A stretch of DNA of 64,000 nucleotides from Prinsepia uniflora (taxonomy: Eukaryota > Streptophyta > Magnoliopsida > Rosales > Rosaceae), in assembly GCA_032719365.1 (NCBI GenBank), contig CM064865.1, forward strand, positions 34,584,065 through 34,648,064, given 5' to 3'. Under the pieces are notes generated by a model that saw only the letters and a list, made by a program, of their open reading frames with translations, searched no databases and was not told the origin of the DNA. This document shows positions 12,480 to 24,300 of this stretch, piece by piece (the stretch's first letter is position 1; each line of letters starts with the position of its first letter). Made by a program: the position numbers and the translations under genes.

Positions 12480-13662
12480 TGGAGACGCGGGCTGATAGTA
12501 AAGGCGAGCAAACCTCATTCCCCAAACGTAAATCTGGAGCGTTGCCTCTCTTCCCAATCGGGTTCCCTCCGTAGCCCCAATTACTAAGTAAAAACTTTTC
12601 GTCAATCTTTGGATGTATTCTTTATGCTATTCCTTTAATATTTATTGGTTTCCCTATTCTCTTGCTCTGCATCAATTTCTGGGTAGATCGGCAGGGAAAA
12701 CAGCCATTAGGGTTTTCTTGGGTTGTCAATTTTCTGAGAATTAGGAAATTTTGGGTCTTTCTAACAAGTTAATATCTGTAATGTTGATGTTCCCTGAACG
12801 TATCGGAGCCCTTAGGGTTTTCTTGGGTTGTCAATTTTGTGAGAACTAGGAAATTTTGGGTTTTTTCTAACAGTTTGATATCTGCAATGTTGATGTTCCC
12901 TGAACGTATCGGCTTTAGTAGTTCGAGGGTGGAAAATGTTTGAATTGCAATTTCCCGGACTCAAATTTAGTTAAATTGATTGTAGTCTGACAAAAAATGA
13001 TAAATTGTAACTTGAATCATAAATTAAAATTAATGCAGATAAATAAGTTGAAACAACAGACGGAAGTAAAGTTTTTGACCTACTTTTCTTTTTCTGTTGT
13101 ACTAAGGAATATTTCAGCTTAGATGTGATTCTCCTATTCTGTAGTTATTCTCTTTTCACTAGTATGTGTATCATGATTCGCTGAGCATTTTACAGGGAGA
13201 TTGTCTAACTTTAGCCTATCACAGATAAATTATCATATTATAAGTTTTAGTTCTATTTTATTGATTTGTTTTTTGGCCATGCGAGAGAAATCTTTGTGCT
13301 ATATTTTGATTGGTTTGATAGTTTGAATATTCTTGCTGCTACGTAATTTTGGTCATTTTAATAGATGTTAATACTGCACCCATGTGTTTCAGACGTTTTA
13401 AAATTCGTAGATTTGAACTTTTTTCGCTCTTGGACTTTTTCTCCCTTCATGATTGACATTCACTCGAAAATATTGTACTTTTAATTCTGGGATTCCTTTA
13501 GATTATGGACCTGGATGTGGCGGTGATATTTGATGAATGCAAATGACTGAATTAATGTCTAACTGCAGAGTATTGAGAGCATTTTTCAATCGCGGTATTG
13601 GACTTTTCTTGGAACTTCAGGCAGTTGGGCGTATTGGAGTAGAGGCAGTTGTAGTTTAGAGC
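12480..13662 (+). other. 5' UTR and 5' UTR intron of the ZCCHC10-like gene
   Basis: A leader near 12480-12590 is followed by an AT-rich, T-rich stretch with intron character. A good acceptor (CTAACTGCAG) ends at 13568, and a short untranslated stretch leads to the ATG at 13663. The donor was not fixed with certainty. The interval contains no other gene. A 105-bp tandem duplication lies inside it. Confidence 0.5.
12702..12912. repeat. Two-copy tandem duplication (~105 bp) in the leader intron
   Basis: The block from CCATTAGGGTTTTCTTGGG to CCCTGAACGTATCGG occurs twice, head to tail (12702-12806 and 12807-12912), with about ten differences and a small indel. It lies close to the start of transcription. 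Confidence 0.9.
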
Positions 13663-14457
13663 ATGTCGAGTAAGAAAGAAGAGAAAGCTCAGGCTGCAGC
13701 TGAAAGGATCAAGGCTGCTGCCTTGAGTGCTGCAAAAGGTCTTAGTCGTGCTCAGGCTGAAAGGGCTGCTGCTGCTGCTGCTCGGAATGTGAATGCTTAT
13801 GGGCAGAAGGAAGAAGGGCCCAGCAGATGGCAGGAGAAAAGGGAAGCGAAGAGACAGATGTATTTAATGAGTACTGAGAAGGCAGTGAGGTTGGGTGAAC
13901 GGAAGGACCTTAAATCCAATGTATCTACCATTGGTGGTGCAGCGTCACAATGCCAGAAGTGTTACCAACCTGGGCATTGGACATATGAATGTAAGAATGA
14001 ACGTGTTTACATCTCACGACCATCTAGGACCCAGCAACTCAAAAATCCTAAACTGAGGATGAAGGGGTCAGTTTCCTATGATTTGGACAATCCAGATATT
14101 AAGAAGGAAGAGTACAGGGAAAAGCAGTCCAAGAAAAGTAAGAGGAAGCATCGGGCAGATTCTGATTCTGGGATTGATAGTGAGGCCTCAGTTTTTGAAA
14201 CTGATAGTGGAGCATCATCAGTTACAGGATCTGATTATTCTTCAGAAGAGAGTAGTTCTGATTACAGTTCGTCTTCCGATTCAGAGGAAGAGAGGAGGCT
14301 CCGAAGGAAGAAAAAGAAGCAAAAGATGGGAAGGCGGCGTAGAAGGTATAGCTCATCATCTGAATCTTCTGATTCAGAGTCAGAGTCAGCTTCGGAATCT
14401 GATTCTGATGATAAGAGGAGCAGGCGGAAGAATAAGAGGCACAGCAGAAAGCGTTAA
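13663..14457 (+). CDS. ZCCHC10: ZCCHC10-like zinc-knuckle protein with a Ser/Arg-rich tail (264 aa)
   Basis: This is an intact single-exon coding region. Residues 1-45 are an Ala/Lys/Glu-rich helix-forming region. A CCHC zinc knuckle, CQKCYQPGHWTYEC, has zinc ligands C97, C100, H105 and C110 with the spacing C-x2-C-x4-H-x4-C. It is followed by YISRPSRTQQL, which matches the conserved segment after the knuckle in the ZCCHC10 family. Residues ~150-264 are Ser/Asp/Glu-rich, then Arg/Lys-rich and SR-like, ending in KRHSRKR, probably nuclear. Family members are thought to bind nucleic acid and associate with RNA processing, but the function is poorly defined. The ATG at 13663 is the first after a good splice acceptor. 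The next gene on the right is convergent. Confidence 0.92.
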   Translation: MSSKKEEKAQAAAERIKAAALSAAKGLSRAQAERAAAAAARNVNAYGQKEEGPSRWQEKREAKRQMYLMSTEKAVRLGERKDLKSNVSTIGGAASQCQKCYQPGHWTYECKNERVYISRPSRTQQLKNPKLRMKGSVSYDLDNPDIKKEEYREKQSKKSKRKHRADSDSGIDSEASVFETDSGASSVTGSDYSSEESSSDYSSSSDSEEERRLRRKKKKQKMGRRRRRYSSSSESSDSESESASESDSDDKRSRRKNKRHSRKR

Positions 14458-15159
14458 AATGAGGTGATGGGGGAGCGGAGTGGTGGGTTGTGTATGGTTC
14501 AAGATATGTTGTGTTTTGCATTAGTTCAATTGTGATTTTGGAGGTTCCCATAGATAACGGATTATCCGTGATGTCAATTTAGACCAAAATAAGCTTTGCA
14601 AATGTTTCGTTGTAATTTTTTCCTGTTCGACTCTTGCCCCGTTTAACTCGTACTGTACTTGTAGTAGTGGTTTTAACAGATCAAGTTTCACTTTGGTTAA
14701 TTTCCATTCGTTTTTTTAACTATCAAGAATCATGAAAATGCAGCTACTGCAAGCATCTCTGGCCCGATTTCTTTCCGTTTCCAACTCCACGAACCCATCA
14801 AATCTAGATGATAAATCACTTTTTGTGTTAATTATTCACCTATTAGTTGAAACGTAACTGAAGTTACTGAAATATCTGTTATTAATACTGCACTAAAGTA
14901 TAGTGTTTGCCAAAAAAAAAAAGTATAGTGGTATTTTTTTAAACTGTAATTTAAGTTTCGATTATCATAAAAGGCGAAATTACCATCCAATCCAATTTTT
15001 GACTGCTGAGTGTGGTTTTGAAATTAAACATCCATGCGTAGGTTTATGAATTATATTTCATAGTTCTCAACTTTGTCATGTGTGACATTTTGGTCTTTCT
15101 CCGTTTTTTATATCAAGTTTTGCTACTACTACTTATAGTGCATTAGTTTTAGTAGAGTA
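14458..15159. other. 3' UTR and intergenic DNA
   Basis: The first ~250 bp are probably the 3' UTR of the zinc-knuckle gene. The rest is AT-rich DNA with no supported gene or repeat, ending at the Helitron-like terminus at 15160. Confidence 0.6.
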
Positions 15160-15594
15160 CTAGCAATTAGGCCCGCGCGTTGTCGCGGAGTTGTTGAATT
15201 GAATATTACTAATTTTTCATAAATGAACAGTGATTTTTTGATATTTATAAAGGAAAGAAAAAAAAAGCAGACCGGTAAAATATTGTAGGGGAACAGTTTT
15301 TTTTTTATATCTCTTTTATGATTTTTTTAATATGTATAAAGGAAAAGAAAAAATTAAAAAAATAATAAAGGAAAAGGAAAAAAAAGGAATTTTTTTTTTT
15401 GATATGTGTAAAAGGAAAAGAAAGAAAATAAAAGGAAGAGGAAAAAAAAATAAAGGAAAAAGGAAAAGAAAAAAAATATAAAGGAAAAGAAAAAGAAAGA
15501 AAAAAAGGCAGAAGTGGAAAATATAAAGGAAAAGAAAAAAAAATATAAAGAAATAAAAATAACTGTGATTTTCCGTCATCTATTTTAGTATAGG
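15160..15594 (-). mobile_element. Short non-autonomous Helitron-like element (435 bp)
   Basis: On the minus strand the 5' end reads CCTATACTAAAATAGATG, close to the plant Helitron start TCTATACTAT. The 3' end has a GC-rich hairpin, CCGCGACAACGCGCGGG, about 10 bp before a terminal CTAG. The flanking bases are A (5') and T (3'), as expected for insertion between A and T, with no target duplication. The interior is a purine run of GAAAAGGAAAAAA units (15330-15560), whose minus-strand ORFs are low-complexity Phe-rich artefacts. The first base is C instead of T, which lowers confidence. Confidence 0.55.
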
Positions 15595-16008
15595 TATTTT
15601 CCTTTACCCATTTTATTTGACAAGGTTTTGATAATGCCATGTAATATAACTAAAATCGTTTAAAAAAAAAGAATTTAATAACAATATGAAGGGCCAAAAA
15701 GAAAATTGAAATATAATTAAAGGACTATTACTATAATATACAGGTTATACGATAGTTGCTCTACAAATTACTACAGGTTTGGGCCTTTGGGCCTCTAAGT
15801 CAACAGTGCAGCTCCGAAGGGTTTGGGCCTCAGCTTTTAGTACACCGAAAATACCCTCCTTAAAGATTATTGAGAAGCCTGAAGGCTGAAAACTAGAAGA
15901 AGCATGTAGTGAGAACCAAAACGAGGAGAGCCGAACCCGCCATTCGCCCAAAGCAAAACTGAAACACACAGAGACCTCTCCAAACCCAAAAGCCCCCAGC
16001 CTTCCAAA

Positions 16009-16141
16009 ATGAGTACCATGAAATTTTGCCGTGAATGGTAAGCAAAACTCATTGCTGATTTTTATATTTTATCACTATGAAATTTTCTTTTCAATTTTGA
16101 ATTGGTTCTTATTTTTCAGTAACAACATTCTGACATTGTGA
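16009..16141 (+). pseudogene. NRPB9: Truncated 5' fragment of the RNA polymerase subunit 9 gene (NRPB9-type)
   Basis: An ATG at 16009 opens a 29-nt exon encoding MSTMKFCRE plus the first two bases of a Cys codon, followed by a good donor (G/GTAAGC). After an 82-bp intron and a TTTTTCAG acceptor, the frame continues as CNNIL. The two exons together match the N-terminus of plant RPB9, a small zinc-ribbon subunit of RNA polymerase II. After 13 nt of exon 2 the match stops abruptly and a TGA occurs at 16139-16141. The zinc ribbons are missing and no later exon is found in the window. CT-rich leader sequence (about 15900-16008) is retained. It may be a truncated duplicate or a rearranged gene. Confidence 0.7.
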
Positions 16142-16815
16142 CGCTGCTCCACTTGTATTGAGCCCTAGTTCTGTGTTATTATAGAGAGATTGGTAGGCTC
16201 CTTAGTGTTGAAGCATCTGTCTTTTGTCTTGAGTAAAATTTGGGAAGTCGGGTTTTCTTTTCGATTTTTGGGGTATATGGCCCTATAGAGTCCATACATC
16301 TATGCTGATATCATTATGATCATGAGATGAAAAGCGGGGGTATTTCTTTGTTTATTCTTTGTACTTGCATTCCTTGAAGGGGGCAAACAGAAACTCCTAG
16401 TAGTCTCTCAAGTCTCAACAACCTTTTCTTGTTCTTTTTTCTCTTTGTTTTTTGGTGGTATGTTGTAAATCTGCTGCTATTATGCTAGGTGTGTTTATAA
16501 TATGGGCAGGCAACTGCTAGAGGAGAGGTGGGTAAGACATTGTTCTTTGTCTGCTGCAACCCCAGCTGTGGTCATAGGTGGAGAGACTGAGATCTACCCC
16601 AACCTTCCAATGTGCTCAGTTTTCATCCTATTGATCCACAAACATTTTTTTTATTGTTCCCAAAGGATACATTTTTGATGATTTAAGGAACGAGATTATG
16701 AGATGGAACTCGTGAAGATTTGTTGAGTTAGGGCGCTCGCGCTTTTGGTTGGATTATCAATTGATATCTAATTTGGAGGCGATTCAATATTTATTTTTAT
16801 TTCTAACTTTTATCC
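16142..16815. other. Intergenic DNA downstream of the NRPB9 fragment
   Basis: No gene, repeat family or continuation of RPB9 could be recognised here. Confidence 0.5.
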
Positions 16816-16823
16816 ACGGTAAT

Positions 16824-17519
16824 TAGCCCTCACCATTTGGCCAAAAAGCCCATGGGCTTATGGGGGCTCGATAAGCCCGATGGGCAAAAGCCCGGCCCGA
16901 GAGTTAGCAGACTGGATTTGGGCTTATGGTGCTCAAACCCGATAAGCTCGATAGGCCCGAGCCTGATAAAATCCGGTAAACCCAACTCGACCCGCCCGTA
17001 ATAAACCCGGCTCATAAGTCCGAAATATAAAATACTTATTATTTAAAAATTAATACTCAATTCATTCTTAATACTAATATTTCAACTCAAACCCAAATCT
17101 CAACCCTAAACTCACCTAATTGATTTAAAAAAACTCAATATTCAATACCCAATATCCAATACAAACCCTAACCACTCATCCACTTACTTAATAGGTCTAA
17201 CGTTTTTGCGCCCTTGAGTATTTTTTTTCATTATTAATATTTTTTTTTTCATGCATATATTTTTTGTAACTTTAAAATTTGAGACATAGTTTATTGCAAA
17301 AGCTCACGTAAGTCCGATTCAAATGGGTTTAATAGGCCAGACCCGAAAAACCCGATATAAACCCGGCTCGATAAAAGCCCGTGGGCTCTTTTTTATGTCA
17401 TTAAGCCCGCCCGACTCGACCCGCAAATTTAAAAATTATTTAATAAGTCCGGCCTGGTCCAGCCCAAGCCCAAAAAATTTGGGTTGGGCTTACCCGACCC
17501 GGCCCAATGCCGAGGGCTA
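16824..17519. mobile_element. Non-autonomous hAT element (696 bp) with perfect target duplication
   Basis: The termini TAGCCCTC and GAGGGCTA are inverted repeats, extended as TAGCCCTCACCATTTGGCC against TAGCCCTCGGCATTGGGCC. They are flanked by a perfect 8-bp duplication ACGGTAAT (16816-16823 and 17520-17527), diagnostic of hAT transposition. Both arms are rich in GGCCC, GGGCTT and AAGCCC repeats in opposite orientation; the middle is AT-rich. No transposase is encoded. It is related to the element at 11551-12438. Confidence 0.9.
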
Positions 17520-17702
17520 ACGGTAATTACCTCTGGTTACACAGAGGAATAGAAGAAAGGTTATGCTAGAATGGTTATTCCGACCGTGGGTTAAGAACTT
17601 GTGCGGCTGTTCCGATAGTGAATCAATTAAAACTTGTGTTAGAAAGGAGACTCAAAATTTTCTTTTTCTCTTGTGATTTGTGATTAATGATAAATATATA
17701 AC

Positions 17703-18105
17703 TAAGTTCTCGTTTAGTACGCCTTATTGTACTGATTATTTCAGTCGGATAGATGAATTATTTAATCAGGTGTTTAGTACTCGACCGAATTAAAATGTCG
17801 ATTATATTATACAGAACAAATTATATTAAAGTAACTGATAAAAATTATTTATATATAAATATTAATTATGTATATTATTATTTTATTTTAATTAATTATT
17901 GATATTTTTATTTTTATTATTATAATTATTTTCAAAATTATTAATTATTTGATTATTTAATACGAACAATTTAGAGTAATATCAAACACTGGTGGCGACT
18001 AATTAATATGGTGACTAATTAAAATAAGTGATATTAAACACTGATTTTATATTATATTATCCTATCCAGTTTCTTATATGGTGTACCAAACGTAACTTGG
18101 AATGT
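17703..18105. mobile_element. Candidate MITE (about 400 bp, AT-rich)
   Basis: The left end CTAAGTTCTCGTTTAGTACG and the right end, read in reverse, CCAAGTTACGTTTGGTACAC are imperfect inverted repeats enclosing an AT-rich core. A second inverted pair (GGTGTTTAGTAC, ATATTAAACACTG) lies inside. The target duplication could not be fixed, so the superfamily is open. Confidence 0.45.
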
Positions 18106-18352
18106 AAAAGAAAGAATTCTCAGGTAGAAAATTTACAGTTCCACCAGGTGATTGCTCTGAGATCTCTATTTGGTTAGTAAAAAGAATACCCAATAAGGAT
18201 AAATTCATGTCCAAAATTTAGCCTACGGTACAGCAGAAACCTCCTGAAAAAAATGAAAGTTAGAAAATATGTACAAAGAAAGATAAAAGAATAGAAGGGG
18301 GGGACCAAGATCGGTTGCTTGAACCTCATTGATGACTCAATTCTTTACAGAG

Positions 18353-21300
18353 CTATGGAAGACTAACTACAAGGAAGGTAGTCTTAGTGAACCAGTCTGA
18401 TATGCAGTTCAAATTGGCTAAAAGTTCTTTATCTGCTGTGCGCTTGACGGCATTGCTTTCGATATAGTGTTCAGCATTTAACAACATGACCTTGAAATCA
18501 TGCTTGAGTGCTTCCAAACTTCGATAGTAGTCGTTCTCTAACCTAGACCGGATCACTTCCAGAGATATTGGAACCGAGCACCTGAGAGTTCGATAAAACA
18601 AAATTATATTTCAAGATCCCACAAAGCACTTGAGAAGAAGAGTCAAGTGAAAGCACACACGACATGCAAATTGAAGGGAACATGGGGGCGTTTAGATGAA
18701 TAACGAAGATATACCAGTTTGTAAACTTTGGCTTATGCTGAAGTTGCTTCAGCTTCTCAATGCCAAGAGAATCCTGAATTGTACACAACAAAATTGAGAA
18801 AATTGCTTGTTAATCTTCAAATTGTTTGCCAAATGCAAGGGCCATTATCAGTCAAAAGTTGATTTTCTAATTACTAAAAGTAAAAAATGGGTTTTTTCTC
18901 CTTAATACCTGGCGACTTCCAGCCGATCGCTCTAGTTCGGAAAAGGCAGCATCCAGCTTCTTTTTGGTTTTATTATCAATGCGGGGCTCCTCCCACTGAG
19001 TATTGTCATCAAAAAGCTCCCAAGGACTATGTAGCTGTACATCTCTAGGATCACTCTTGTACTGAATAGTGTACATCTCCCATGGACTGTCCGGGAACTC
19101 TGAAGATTTAGGCTTAATTGACTTAACCCGTCCATGCCACCAATTACCACCATTCTCACCCTCATTCCACCAGACTCGGACATGATCTCTACATGTCCAC
19201 TTTCTTTTAATAGAAGAGACATAGCGAGTTCTTTCAACAATGAAGTCTGGGAAACCAGTAACCTCAGGCAGAGTCATTTTGAAAGATTTACCAAACACAT
19301 CAGAAGAAGGATCTACAAATTTAAGTGTCAATTTACAGCAGCTATCCCCAGACCCTGCAAGTGAAGAATACTCTAGGCCTTCAACTCTGCAAAATTCTGC
19401 AGCTCTTATTCTGCCCATTATAAATTTCCAAGGTGGGTTTTCTCTCAATCTCAATCCACCAACTTCAAAATACTCCTGATACCCCTGGTAAGAGAGTAAG
19501 AAAGAAAAAAAAGGGGTTAACAAGGCATGCAATACTATCGACATTCATATGACAAAACAAGGGACACAACTTCAGGCCAATCTGGGGAGGCCTAGAGACA
19601 AATATCCCAGTTACCAAAGAGGCTGATCCTACAATTTGTGTGACCACTACGAGAATCTTAAAAGAGAAAAAGAAAAAAAAAAAAGGGAAAAGCCAGTAGC
19701 AGTTTATGCAAACCTGTCTTAAATAAACTACTTCATCCCCTAACTGGGGAATATATCGTGCGCTCTCCTCATGTGTTGACAACATTAGCCACGATACTTT
19801 CCTTGCTGACTGATGCGACTTCCTTTTATCCACTGGACTCATGTCGTGATAACTGCTTCTTCTGTTTCTAGTAGATCTCAATCCAACTGCTGTCCTGGAA
19901 CTTGATCCTCGTTCATTCCGAAGTTGAAACTTGTCCATGGGAATATTCTGGCTACTTCTAAATGCATAACCTGGCTCATGTCCTTGGCCCAACTTATGAT
20001 CATGATCTACATTATTCGTATCATCTGCAGATGCCTTCAACCCCATGGACCGAGTCCTACGACCTCCGTCAACTGAGCCATCATGAGAGTCCACCCCAGC
20101 AATGAGATTGTGGTTCGTTGTATTTGAAATATATGAACAGCTTTCTCCCTTGACACTACTATCACCATCTACATTAGTTCTACCTCTATGTGGTCTTACC
20201 CTTCTATATACAGCACTGAACATTTTGTTTTTTTGTAAATGGGATTCAACTGGTTCATGTATACTGGGTATAGCATTCTTATCAAATTGACCATCTGATT
20301 CTCGTGAGCCATCAAATCTATGATCTGGAACAAATTTATGGGTGCCATCATCCTCCGGCATAACTGCATTCTGTTCCATGCTTGAAAGACCTTCATGTAC
20401 TGTGATACATATATCTTTTTCTAAGTTCTCTACCATAGAGTTCAAGTCTTGTTTGCAAGGACTAGGATCCCTTGAAATCCTCCTCAACCTTAATTTTGTT
20501 GAAACAGGAGATAGAGTCTCATTTTGTTCGAGAGAGAAAACAGTCCCATCTTTATCACGGCAAGAGGAAGTGCTTGCATCCCAAGGAGCCATGTGAATAG
20601 ACTTAGGTGACTGATCACGATCATTGGATTCACTAGAACCTGATTGCTCTTTAGCAGTGGCTTCACCATTAAGGCCTTCAGAGGTACTAGCCCCAATGGG
20701 TTCTACGTTTGCTACAGCCGTTGTATCCATCTTATCCCCAAATATTTGGATTTCTGAAAGATGGGACATAGTCCCAATATCATTTTCAGTCTTTGTGTCA
20801 TCTTTTTCACTGTAACCAACAACAGTAGCACTGGCCGTGGCAAGTGCATCCAATGATGTGTATTCTCCTGATCTCAGACGCTTCGATGTTCGCACTCTGG
20901 ACCCTCCCCAACTAATTCTCCCATTTTTGTACTTGGTTAAATCTAAATAATTTTCTACTTTGTATAACTGCCCACCCACTGGTGCTTCAAATATGCTGCA
21001 TTTTTCATCATCAGGAGAAGACCTTGCATGAGAGCTTACCATATTCTCGTTTGCTTCAGTTGCTTCTTGAGGTACTATACATGACTGGTCAACCAAATTA
21101 TCCTGATTACCAAAATTTTGTACTGAGCTTTCTCCAGATACAAGCATATTTGACGCTCGTCTTGACAATCTAAGCACCAATCTCCTTCTGTTCCCAGCAT
21201 TTATTGGAAATTCAGTGTGTTGATTAGGTTTAACCATGTCCTCAGACTCAACCAGTGAAACGTCTTTTCCTTTCCAGTGCTTGGCTTGGTAATTTTGTTT

Positions 21301-24300
21301 ATCAGATACATCACTCTCAATGTCTGAATCTTGTGGCGTGGATTCACTTCCTGAAATATCATCTTCCAATCCCTCATCATCTTCTGCATCTGCAGACCTT
21401 CCATTAATCCTAGAGAATAGCGTAAGAGCATTGAGTGCTGCAGCTCTTTGAGGTCTCAATGTCTTTGATGTGGAACTTTTCTTTTTTGAAGCTTTTCGGC
21501 CATGCATTGATTTCCTTTTTCTGTTACTTCTGAATGGATTGCCATCACACTCATCTAAATTCCTTCTTTTGACACACCTCCCAGAAGAAGTCACGATGTC
21601 CATCTGAAGAAAGAAAAACAGCAAGGGGGAACGTTCAAGCAGGTCCTAACCAAATTTTAGAATATAATTTTTTATTGACAGATAACTTACATCAGACTTA
21701 TGTTTTTTCCTTTTTGATCTACGAAGTCCATCCATTTGAGCATCCTCACTGTCTTCTTCACTGCAATCTGGATCAATAGAGGGATTTGAACTTAAACTTC
21801 CTTGCTCCCCTCCAGTAGAATAATCTTCAGTAATGTTGTACTCTGAATCATTATTATCATCACTTTGCATTTCATGTTCGGGTTCCCAATCCATAGCATC
21901 TACAAACTCTGGCAGAGGCTCAGTCAGCAGATCCAAGTCTGCTAATGGCAACATTTGGTGATGTGGATCTAGACTGAAGTCAGGGCCAACAGCAAGCCTA
22001 AGAGACGAAGGACGCCACTCGGAACCCAGAGCTCCTAACCGCCTCTGCTGGTATGCACTCTGGTAGGGTTCTTCATATGGTATCATGGCTATCACCATAA
22101 CCAGTGCATGAGAGCTCTTGCATATTCCAGAAGAGAATAATTGTACAGGAAAAGGAGTAGGGGAAAACCTGAATCGCAGAGTAGATCTTGCATATTTCGC
22201 CGGTATGCTGGAAGCTGAGTTTCCTGAATCAAATGTTGTGGACAATTTCAAACTACAAATTGGGTTACGGAACTATGATATAACCAAGAGGAATATATCT
22301 AGATAAGTTATGATATGTCAATCATCCATAAATCTGTACTCTAATTGAAAGGGTGGAGCTTAATTTTGGCTCACACTAGAACTATGAAATCTTTAAAAGG
22401 ACATTGAAAAGTTGTCCCCACTATATGACACAATTAGATTAATTACTCTCAGCCAGTCCATGAATGCACGAATCAATCCATCAAAACCGCAACTGAGACT
22501 GCACACGAAACACAATCCAAAGAACTTTCACCGTGCACAAGAATTGTGTGGCTAAATGAGGGGTCATTTGGTGCTTATAATTGGATTGGGTTGGATAACT
22601 CATAAAATTCAAGTTATCATGAAAGGAGGGGTGAATGATTTTTAATTTAAGGGGACTAAAATGAATTATACATGAAGAGAACTTATCCCTTCCAATTCTC
22701 CCATTTTGTGGGCATTGGAAGGGATAAGTTTTCTGAACAAGTAAATCATCTTCTACCTTCAATTTGGACAAAATTTCTTCGATTATTCCAACTATATACT
22801 TTAAATATAAAACATGCTTAGCATACTTTTGAATACTATGCTAATGTTTTTTAATGCATAAACACCAAACGCAGCCCAAAGGATCAAACGTGATAGATTG
22901 ACCCGGGGTTTACTATGTTACGTTACTGGTGATGCAAAGTGCAGCATATTTTATTCGACATTCCCTACCTTGAATGATTGCTGGCATAATTTATTCATCT
23001 CCTTGAACTAACCACAAAATGAAAAACTAATAACAATAGGCGAAACTGGCCAAGTAACCTGGTCAAGAACATTTCCAAAGCTATCGTGAATGACTGGGCG
23101 ATAATCACCAAGGAAAAACTGTCAAAGAAGTGCACACATAATAAGTACCAATTGAAAAACAACAATGTAAAGGAAATCCACTAACTGCCCAAGTACAAGC
23201 ATAACCAAATTTAAGTATTCCACTAGACAAAGCATACCTGATCATATTTTGCATCATTGTGCGACTCCCCTTGGCCACTATCCAATATGTGTAGTTGGCC
23301 AACATCATCTGAGAGGATAATTGATGTCCCATCCCTATATCACAGAGGAAAAACGCTTTGTGACTACAAGAAAACAGTTAGGAAGGCAAACGGATATTGC
23401 AAGGAATAGTAGACAGAAAGGAAAGGGAGAAAAGCGAGGAGGTAATGCCATTTGATAGAATCTGCAACGTAACGAAACAAAAACAACTAATAAGCACTGA
23501 AGTAAGGATTCAAGGCTGTTTACATTGCAAGGGTCAAAGCTACATGAGACTATGGAAAGCTAAGGCAACAAGTACCATATAAAGCGGGTTAATAATATTC
23601 TGAAGAGTAAGAGAAACATATCATTGCCATATAGCCAATTTGAATGCCAACGAAACAGGATTAAATTCAACCATTATTAGATAGAGAATAGAGAACATCT
23701 AAAGGTCATATAATTGGTTCAGGTTAAAAATTTCAAAAATAAGATTTCTTATTCTTCACTTACGGTGAAAACTTTCCATCTACCAATTTAAAGTGTGAAG
23801 TTTCAAATATCCGGATAGGTAGTCCTTCCCATATCTGAAATTGAAAGCCAAACAAAGCATTCAAAACCATAGTACATAAGAAATAAGTTGCAAGTAGAAT
23901 AAGGAGTTTAGAAACTCACATCCCAGACAACTGTTTTTCCATCATAGCCAGCACTCATGGCTATTCTGGGGTTGAAAGGATGAACATCCAGAACATACGT
24001 CTATCAAACACATGTGTGAAATATTATCAGAGATTCAAGTTACTTGTTCAATAGGTAAAGTAGTACACCAACTTAAGGTAGTGGCATAAGTTACATGTGC
24101 GCAACAGAGATAGGCAATGAGTTAAACACCAGTTCTTATAGATTTCTAGACTAAAAGGAGGAGAAAAAAAAAGCCTCTCTAAAAAAAAAAAGAAACATCC
24201 TCAACTAGGAAGCATGCAACAGAAGATTACAATTTCATCTCACAACGAGATAGCTAGAATACTGAAGCAGCATACTGGAAAAGCAATAAACAGCAAAGCA

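Noticed and set aside
15305..15640. Phe/Leu-rich minus-strand ORFs that look membrane-spanning
   Set aside because: They are translations of the GAAAAGGAAAAAA purine tract inside the Helitron-like element.
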